Assembly (NCBI GenBank): GCA_033065855.1
Contig: JAVXUO010001224.1
Span: 185,020-249,019 of the forward strand
From: Escallonia rubra
Lineage: Eukaryota; Streptophyta; Magnoliopsida; Escalloniales; Escalloniaceae
DNA: 64,000 nt
Direction: 5' to 3'
In this document: positions 56,617-64,000 of the stretch, one piece after another
Numbering within the stretch: the first letter of the stretch is position 1
Layout of the letters: every line of letters begins with the position of its first letter
Notes under the pieces: generated by a model
Told to the model about the DNA's origin: nothing
Databases searched by the model: none
The model's input: the letters and a program-made list of their open reading frames with translations, nothing else
Program-made: the position numbers and the translations under genes

Positions 56617-57925
56617 TGTTAACCCTACGGTTATTTAACCTATGATTATATTTGATTTTGATGATAACTAACATTAATGATTATGTTGTCTTAACATGCA
56701 TTGAGTTGATGAAGCAATATTTACAATCTCATACTCATGCAAACGGACTATTAGACAAGTAAATCGTTCAAAGACTCTCAACGGAACGCATCAAAGAAGG
56801 AATTCGTTGATTAAGTTTTACAATGCTTTATTTTCTTCTTTGTAACTAGACATAGAGGGTTGATCGTATCGATGACTGTAAACCTATAACTTGCCCATAG
56901 GTTTCCCTTGCATGCATAAACGTTTTTCATTCTTTAAAAACAAGGAAACTGCATTTCCAGGAATGCAGTCGACTGCAAGTTGGGTAGTGAGGTATTATAG
57001 TCGACTGCATTCCAATGCAGTCGACTGCAATACTTCCAGTAGCCTATTACAGCCGACTGCATTTCAATACAGTCGACTGCAAGTTAGAAATTTTGAATTT
57101 CCAACGGCTACTTTTGGGAATATAGTCGACTGCAATACCACATTGCAGTAGACTGCATTTACCGTTTGGCGCATTTAATGCTCCACCTAACTCCAAACGG
57201 TCATATTTATTTCCACACCTATAAATACTCATCTTGGGCATGGTTTTGATTCATCAATTGCATTCAAAACTCTCTTATCTTTCATATTCTCAAAGATCAA
57301 AGCAATCGTTCAATCTTTCTTGGTTTTCATTATTTTCTCATTCATTTCAATGGAGCATTTATTGTGAGCTTACATTTAAGAGATATACACTTTCATAAGA
57401 TATCATACACTCAGCTATCTTGTTCTAGAGCTTAAACTTGTACTCATCTACTTCTTGAAAATGAAATCTTGTACACATTTATTCATCTAAATTTTCTTGT
57501 ATCAAAGCTTGGGGTTGTCAAGCTTTGGAGCTTTGGGATTGTCAAAGCTTGTTCTTGATGTGGGTACAACATTAAGGGATTGTAAGCGGTTCGATCTTGG
57601 CCCGTAAGAAAGATCATACTAGTGGATTCTAGGGCCTTTCAAGGGACTTCCTTGAAGGGGTGGACGTAGGTTTGAGGGTATTTCAAGCCGAACCATTTAA
57701 ATCTCCTTGTCAAGTATCTCTAAACCCTTCTCTCTTTATTATCGTTTTATACAAGTGTTGAGATTGGTTAGTTTGCTTATTTGAGATATTGTGTTTAGGT
57801 TTGTTGTTTGTAGCTTTTCAAGTGTTATTCATAGCTTCTCTATGTTTGTAGTAATTACTTGTTAATTTTTTAAAGTAGTCTTAAAACCCTATTCACCCCC
57901 CTCTAGGGTTATCTTTTTGGTTTCA
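56617..57925 (+). repeat. 5' LTR of a SIRE-like Ty1/copia element
   Basis: Inferred start TGTTAACCCTACGG at 56617, with TTTGATTTTGATGATAACTA shortly after, typical of SIRE-type LTRs; inferred end TTTCA at 57925 just before the primer-binding site. The length of about 1.3 kb fits this group. The matching 3' LTR would lie beyond the window, so the start is not proven. Confidence 0.65.
56961..57158. repeat. cluster of seven GTCGACTGCA-type motifs in the LTR
   Basis: Copies at about 56965, 56998, 57015, 57051, 57068, 57123 and 57143, in alternating orientation, several forming the palindrome TGCAGTCGACTGCA. Confidence 0.9.
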
Positions 57926-57927
57926 AG

Positions 57928-57942
57928 TGGTATCAGAGCCTC
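57928..57942 (+). other. primer-binding site, initiator tRNA-Met type
   Basis: TGGTATCAGAGCCTC begins two bases after the inferred LTR end. Confidence 0.85.
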
Positions 57943-57984
57943 GGCTCTTGATATTTTGGGTAACGCCAAGAGAGTTAATTGATC

Positions 57985-59706
57985 ATGGCTTACGTTGGGG
58001 GAATGGAGGGTAGTTCTACCACTAGGCCTCCATTGTTTAATGAGACCAATTATAGTGTGTGAAAAGTTAAGATGAAAATCTACTTAGAGTCTCAAGACTA
58101 TGAGAAGTGAGATATTGTTGAAAATGGCTCATTCGTTCCGATAAAGGGGGTTGACAAGGTTGAGAAGCCTAAATCCAAATCGGAGTATAATGATCATGAT
58201 AAAAAGATGATTTGTATGAATGCTAAAGCAAAAATTGTCTTGTTTGTGCTTTAGACACTAATGAACCCAATAGAGTCATTATGTGTAATCCCACTAAGAG
58301 TATTTGGGATACTCTACGAGTTATGCATGAAGGAACTTCACTTCTTAGAGATTCTACGATGAACTTATTGTTTAGAAATTATGAGTTATTCCAAATGAAT
58401 CCGTTACGGATTGGACAAGGAATTCACTAATGGTGATCTTGTAAGAAAGGTGATTAGGTCCTTACCAAGAGCTTTGGACGCAAAGATCACCGCCATCCAA
58501 GAATCGAAGAATCTTAATATATTTCCTCTTGATGAATTGATGTGCTCACTTATGACGTACGAAATGCAACTCAAGACCTTTGATCAAGAAAACGTCAAGA
58601 AAAAGCCTACGTCAATTGCTCTTAAAGCTTCATCTTCAAACCTTGAGTCGAGTGGTGATGAAGAAGAATTTGATGAAGAAGATGTTGCAATGGTTGCAAA
58701 GAACTTCAAAAAATTCTTAAGGTTTAGAAGGTATGGTGGGATAAGGTAACAAAATGCTAGCAATGAAGAGAGGCTTTGCTACAAATGCCACAAGCCGGGA
58801 CACATGAAGATGGATTGTCTTATATACAAAAAGGAAAAGAAGGAAATAAGAGATGTATGGGAAGGAGTTAAAAGGAGACAACTCTCCAAGAAAGAGAACA
58901 AAGAGAAAGAAAAAGCAATGAATGCCGAACATACTCCAACATGGAGTGACTTCGATTCAAGTGACGAAGACAATGAGAAGAATGATCAAGCAAATATGTG
59001 CTTCATGGCAAATGATGAGGTAAGTTCTTCTTCCGGTAGTGATAGTGATGGTGAAAACTTTGAAGATGCTTATGATAGCTTATATGAGGAATCCAAGAAA
59101 ATTTTCAAGAAAAACATTATTTTGTCTAAGAAATTCCTTGAAGCTAATAAACAAATAGAAAAGTTAAGAATGCAAAATAATGAGTTGCATGCCAAGAATG
59201 AATGCATTTTCAACCATTTATATGTGAAACATGTGAATAATGACTTGGTTGAATTAATTGTTAACACTCCTAGCTCAAAACAAATCTCTTGTAAAACTTT
59301 TGCTCTAAAAAAACAAAATGAAGTTTTAAAACTTGAGATTTGTGATTTGAAAAAATGTCTTGAAAAATTTGTTGATGGTCAAAACAATTTGGATGTCATA
59401 CTTGGACGCCAAAGAATTGGCCTAAACAAAGGTGGTCTTGGATTAGATCTCATGGCCATGCCTCCTAAAATTTTGCAACAACAAGCTAAGTTGAAAATTC
59501 ATACAAAACAACCAAAGAACTATTGCACACCATTTACACATTGCGGTTGGTACAACAAGAAAGGGCATAAGACTATTTATTATCCTTGTAGAATTGTTTA
59601 TGTTAGAGGTAGAAAGAAAATGTGGGTTGTGAAAGGTCAAGGATACAAATGCAAGACTAACACCCAAGGACCCAAGAAAATTTGGGTACCAAAAGTCACT
59701 ACTTGA
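57985..59706 (+). pseudogene. gag of the copia element, broken
   Basis: ATG at 57985 opens MAYVGGMEGSSTTRPPLFNE, with TGA stops where tryptophan is expected near 58060 and 58109. Later parts remain readable: VIRSLPRALDAKITAIQESK, then a zinc knuckle CX2CX4HX4C (CYKCHKPGHMKMDC) at 58777-58818, and a long coiled-coil-like region to 59706. The UBN2-type capsid fold and one knuckle match copia gag. Several stops and frame changes make it inactive. Confidence 0.85.
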
Positions 59707-59749
59707 TTTGTGTTTATAGGTATGTCTCAAAGCAAAATCTAGTAGCAAG

Positions 59750-59860
59750 AAGTGGATTCTTGATAGTGGATGCTCAAGACATATGACCGGCAACATATCT
59801 CTTTTCACCTCGATTGATCTTAAAGAAGGAGGAAATGTGACATTTGGTGACAATTCTCAA
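59750..59860 (+). pseudogene. copia protease core
   Basis: WILDSGCSRHMTGN at about 59753-59794 is the pol aspartic protease active-site block of copia elements. A frame change in an A run near 59860 separates it from the integrase frame. Confidence 0.85.
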
Positions 59861-60830
59861 GGAAAAAATCAAAGGTAAAGGAACTATTGGTAATGAACCA
59901 CATTCAATTGAGAATGTGTTATATGTTGAAGGATTGAAGCATAATTTGCTAAGTATTAGTCAATTTAGTGATAAAGGTTTTTGGGTAATCTTTAAGGCTT
60001 CTCATTGCACTATTCAATCCTTGAAGAATAATGAAACTATTTTGGTAGGAAGTAGAGATGACAATGTTTACTCCATACAATTAAATGATTTAGCTAACCA
60101 AGATGTTAAGTGTCTTAGTGCTATTAGTGAGACATATTGGCTTTGGCATCAAAGACTTGGACATATGCATATGGAGCATTTGAAAGATATTTCGAGCAAA
60201 GAACTTGTGAGGGAACTCCCGAAGATCAAGCTTGAGAAAGACAAAGTATGTGATGCTTGTCAAATAGGTAAGCAAAAGAAAGTCTCTCACAAACCGAAGA
60301 AAATGGTATCTACTTCTAGACCCTTGCAATTACTTCATGTGGATTTGTTTGGACCAATCCCTACTACGAGTCTTGGTGGTAAATCATATTGTTTTATTAT
60401 TGTTGATGACTATTCTCGCTATACTTGGACTTTCTTTTTGGCCACCAAAGATGAATCTCTAGATGTGTTTACTTCATTTACAAAATGTGTTCAAAATCAA
60501 AAAGGATATTTGATAACCTACATTCGAAGTGATCATGGTAGAGAATTTGAAAATTCAAAAATAGGAGCTTTGTGTGATGACTTTGGTATATCATATAATT
60601 TTTCGGTTCCTAGAACTCCTCAACAAAATGGTGTAGCCGAAATAAAGAATAGGTCTTTGCAAGAAGCGGCAAGAACAATGCTTAACGAATATGGTTTACC
60701 TAAGTACTTTTCGGCGGAGGCGGTTAATTGTGCTTGTTTTGTTCTTAATAGAGTTATCTTGCGATTTTTTTTGTTAAGATCCCCTTATGAGCTTTTTAAT
60801 GATAAGAAACCTAAGGTGAGCTTTCTTTGA
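59844..60830 (+). pseudogene. copia pre-integrase and integrase
   Basis: YWLWHQRLGHMHMEHL and CDACQIGKQK form the zinc-binding pre-integrase region. The core keeps Asp at 60342 (HVDLFGPI), Asp at 60531 (RSDHGREFEN) and Glu at 60639 (NGVAEIKNR). The frame ends with TGA at 60828-60830, followed by further stops in SKFDSKTFEEIFLGY-type sequence. Confidence 0.92.
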
Positions 60831-61322
60831 GTCTTTGGATGAAAATGTTTTATTTTAAATACTAAGGATCACCTTAGCAAATTTGATTCCAAAACCTTTG
60901 AGGAAATTTTTCTTGGTTACTCATAGTATGTCATATAGAGTTTATAATAAAAGTACTTTGGTTGTAGAAGAATCCATTAATGTTACTTTTGATGAGACTA
61001 ATCCTTTTTTCGAAGGACTAACATTGTTAATGTAGATGACATGGACAATGACTTGAGAACTTTAGACGTAAGTGAGACACTACAAGACAACCCCAAATTG
61101 ATCTAGGGGAGCAACCATCAAGCTTTCAAAGGAGAAACGAGGAAGCAATCAATGATGCTTCAAACTTGGACAACTCTCAAGCATAACCAAAAGATTGGAC
61201 TTACAAAAAGGATCATCCAAGCGATCAAATCTTAGGTAATCCTTCAACAACATGTTAATTTAGCTTTTCTTTCCCAAATTGAACCCAAGAACTTCTCCGA
61301 AGCTCTACGTCATGAATCTTCG

Positions 61323-61648
61323 ATGCTTGCTATGCAAGAAGAGCTAGTTCAATTTGAAAGAAATCAAGTTTGGACCCTTATGCCTAAACCTCAAAACTTT
61401 AGGATTATAGGCACAAAATGGATATTTAGAAACAAACTTGATGAATCCGGAGTCGTGGTAAGAAACAAGGCTAGATTAGTGGCCCAAGGTTATAACCAAG
61501 AGGAAGGAATTGATTTTGATGAGACTTATGCACCGGTAGCTAGACTTGAATCTATTAGAATGCTATTAGCTTTTGCTTGCTATAGAGATTTTAAACTCTT
61601 TCAAATGGATGTCAAGAGTGCCTTTCTAAATGGTTTTATTTCGGAGGA
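61323..61648 (+). pseudogene. copia reverse transcriptase, truncated
   Basis: WTLMPKPQNFRIIGTKWIFR, KARLVAQGYNQEEGIDFDET and FQMDVKSAFLNGFISEE are the N-terminal RT blocks. Homology ends abruptly after ISEE at about 61648; the YVDD active site and the whole RNase H are missing. Confidence 0.9.
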
Positions 61649-62377
61649 GATTTCATATTTGGCAGAAATTTTCTCCTATGTTTTCAACCGAAAATATCTC
61701 TCATAACTCAATTTTCAAAGGCTCAATTTTTCGAAAATCAGCTTGAAATTGGTATGCAATTCTTCCCAAATATTGTTCTTTTACATGTTTTACACACTTT
61801 CTCCGATTATTTTCACCAACATTGTTCAAAATTCTTGTTTTTTCGAAATGTTCCCTTTCATATTATTTCATCTGATTCACTTCAATTGAGCATGATATTA
61901 CATGTTTTATCTTTTGATTCATGCCTAGGGATGCTTTTTACATGTTTCTACATAGTTTAATTACATGAATTCATGGAAAATTCGATTTTCCCCAATTTTT
62001 CATAAACTAGGGTTTTCCAAATTGCCAAATTTTCTTCAAATTGATTATGCAATTACATGTTTAATCACTTGATTCATGCTTAGTTTTGTCCTATTGCTCG
62101 ATTATACATGGTTAATTACATTTGATTTGTCCAAAATGGATTTTTCCCCAAATTGCATGAACTAGGGTTTATTTTCTTCTAAATTATTTTAAAAAAAATC
62201 ATGTTGCATTTTCTTTCTATCATATTTTCACATGATTTATTTCAGCAATTTCATAGAAAACATTTTTTTATTTATTTTTATAAACCCTAATTTTCAAAAG
62301 TTCTTAAATGATTTTCACTTTCTTTGCATTTTTATTTATCTTACTTATTTTATTTCTCTGTTTAGACTGTTTCAAGA
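61649..62377. other. AT-rich spacer at the RT break
   Basis: Replaces the lost RT/RNase H. It contains repeated TTACATG, ACTAGGGTTT and TTGATTCATGC-like phrases (for example near 61915 and 62073). It could be spacer between pol and the next ORF, or inserted DNA. Confidence 0.5.
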
Positions 62378-63618
62378 ATGGCTCGAGAGAAACGCGCGTG
62401 TGCTAGTACGTCTCGATCACAAGCCGCACCCGAGCCCGAACCTATCGCAGTTGAGTTTGATCGCAATCGTTATCGGAACCGCGAGGCTTTAGACTGTTTT
62501 TCTGCACAACTTTCTTCCTCTCTGGCTCCAGGTTTGCGACTAGACACTCTATTTCTTCCAGCATAGGTGTACTTAGACACTTTCAGGATTTCCATCTAGA
62601 TCGCCTTCCTGATATGACCACCATTTTATATTATCCTGATGCAATCCGCTTATTCTATTCAAATTGGACTTGGAGTATTTCCAGCGAGTTGTGTTCTCTC
62701 ACATCGTATGTCTTTGGTCGTCGTATTTCATTCACACAGTCTCACCTAGCCACTCTTCTAGACCTTCCCGATAGTGTATTCTCCTTTATGTTGGAGATGA
62801 TCCCTGTAGCTGGTCAGTCACATTGGTTTGAACGACCTTTTACTATTGAGGAGTAGCTTCGACACACACTTCATTGTCGACAGGTTAGGGCTGCGAGTAA
62901 GCCCAACCTATGTGACCTGCCACCTCTTTCTCGACTGTTCCATCATGTCATTGCACATAACGTCATTCCTCGAGCTGGCGGTCTTTCACTCATCTCTTAC
63001 TTAGACGTCCAACTTTTGACCTTTTTCCGCTCGGGTACACCGATCAACCTGCCTCGTCTCATCATGCTGAACATGATTAAGAGCGCCTCACATCCAGCCT
63101 TAGCTATACCTTATGGCCTCTTACTCACTCGTGTCTTTGCTGCCCTTGACATACCTCTTCTCTGTGAGTATATTAAGCTGACTCGGCACAACGTCCTAGA
63201 CTGCTCTACCCTCCGTAGGAAGAGCCTTTTAGATGATCGTAGCCGTTTCTTACCTGAGCCTGACATGGACGATGTCATTGTTAATGATGATGATGAGGAT
63301 GATGTTGCTGATGGTGATGATGATGCTGCTGATGCTGATGCTCGTGGAGATGCCGGTGACGGGGTTAATCGTGATCCACCTCTGTTGGTCATACCGAGTA
63401 CTCATGAGGCGGGCCCTTCTTCCGGTCCTTCTGCTATCGGATATGAAGCGATCCTAGCATGATTGGATATGATGGCAGCAGATGCATGACGGTTCAGTCG
63501 GATGGATCTTGCTCACCGCCAGCTTAGTAGACGCATTTCCTGCATGGAGGATCATTATGGCATTCAGTGTCCCGAGGAGGACTTATTTCATCCACCACCT
63601 CCACCGTCGGGTCCTTAG
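62378..63618 (+). pseudogene. envelope-like / plant transposon protein ORF, decayed
   Basis: MAREKRACASTSRSQ opens a basic N-terminus, then a frame change near 62560. The next frame has YPDAIRLFYSNW, FGRRISFTQSHLATLLDLPD, a TAG at 62854-62856 where tryptophan seems likely, and RAGGLSLISYLDVQLLTFF..GLLLTRVFAALDIPL, ending in an Asp-rich run (GATGAT repeats at 63280-63350). The layout resembles the putative plant transposon protein / envelope-like ORF found between pol and the 3' LTR of SIRE-type elements. No membrane-fusion role can be inferred. Confidence 0.55.
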
Positions 63619-63945
63619 GCGTTAGGACATGATTTATGTTTTCTTGCTTCTGCTTTTGACTTTATGTATTTCAAACTTGTCACGGATGTTATGCGTAGTA
63701 TTATTAAAACTTGGTTGGATTTTTAATTAGCACTTTGATTCACGCTTATATTGCTACATATCTGATTCATTAAGCTTCTTTTTATGTGCTATTTTATTAC
63801 AAGTCTTGATACAATTTTTGATGGTTATTCAAGTACTTATGTTTTCTTGTTTGCATGCCTTTGCTGGCTATATTGATTATCCATGAATGGAGATACATAT
63901 TTTGATCACTTTCACACCACACACACCCTTGATCTTTTACATGAT

Positions 63946-63966
63946 GCCAAAAGAGGGAGAAAAATA
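63946..63966 (+). other. candidate polypurine tract region
   Basis: GCCAAAAGAGGGAGAAAAAT is close to the CCAAAAGGGGGAGA signature that precedes the 3' end of SIRE-like elements. Its position 3' of the envelope-like ORF supports one single element that continues past the window. Confidence 0.6.
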
Positions 63967-64000
63967 TTGTTGATTCATACTTGTGTGGATTTGATATGAG

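Noticed and set aside
62378-63618. Reading the envelope-like ORF as a host gene
   Set aside because: A stop, a frame change, position 3' of copia pol and before a polypurine-like tract all favour a retroelement relic.
1-64000. CRISPR arrays, tRNA, rRNA genes
   Set aside because: No regularly spaced identical repeats, no full tRNA cloverleaf and no rRNA core sequences were seen; B-box-like motifs belong to SINE-like elements.

Overview
The window is nuclear DNA of a flowering plant, most likely a woody or large-genome eudicot. The evidence is spliced genes with GT..AG introns of 0.1-2.9 kb, plant-specific protein families (ARMADILLO REPEAT ONLY, thaumatin-like, plant calmodulin-lysine methyltransferase), and a dense load of plant transposons (chromodomain Ty3 element, SIRE-like Ty1/copia, Helitron, hAT/PIF/MULE-type TIR elements, SINEs). 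No organellar, bacterial or CRISPR sequence is seen.

Layout. 1-6.4 kb is repeat-only: an old duplicated segment (about 225-2085 and 4080-5072), a PIF/Harbinger-type MITE, a long-TIR element, a hAT-type MITE and short tandem repeats. 6.4-10.2 kb holds no recognisable gene. At 10.5-11.9 kb is a three-exon, GPI-anchored thaumatin-like protein gene (+). 12.4-14.2 kb holds SINEs and a decayed RNase H-like fragment. A complete seven-exon calmodulin-lysine N-methyltransferase gene (-) lies at 15.7-21.8 kb with a 1.1 kb TIR transposon in intron 6. A complete seven-exon COX11 gene (-) lies at 22.9-26.8 kb. 28.85-31.1 kb looks like a solo LTR with internal 190-bp repeats. 33.06-39.12 kb is a full-length Ty3 chromovirus with two LTRs, a perfect 5-bp target duplication and eight in-frame nonsense codons. 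A single-exon ARMADILLO REPEAT ONLY gene (-) lies at 40.6-42.6 kb. 43.7-56 kb is accessory: a second hAT MITE, a second long-TIR element, a possible small membrane-protein gene, a 0.9 kb Helitron, and one TIR transposon nested inside another, the inner one carrying a glutaredoxin-like gene fragment. 56.6-64 kb is a SIRE-like copia element that has lost most of its reverse transcriptase and RNase H but keeps an envelope-like ORF; it runs off the right edge.

The host genes do not form a pathway: COX11 acts in mitochondrial cytochrome c oxidase assembly, the methyltransferase modifies calmodulin, ARO proteins act in polarised growth, and the thaumatin-like protein is a cell-surface/defence type protein. 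From memory, thaumatin-like, calmodulin methyltransferase and ARO genes sit close together on Arabidopsis chromosome 4 (around At4g35987-At4g36030), so the window may be an ancient colinear block expanded by transposons. I did not find a clearly new biological system. The strongest unusual items are the nested Pack-type transposon, the empty-site-proven MITE, the copia element with a pol deletion but a retained envelope-like region, and the microsynteny. All exon coordinates, identities and counts were worked out by eye.
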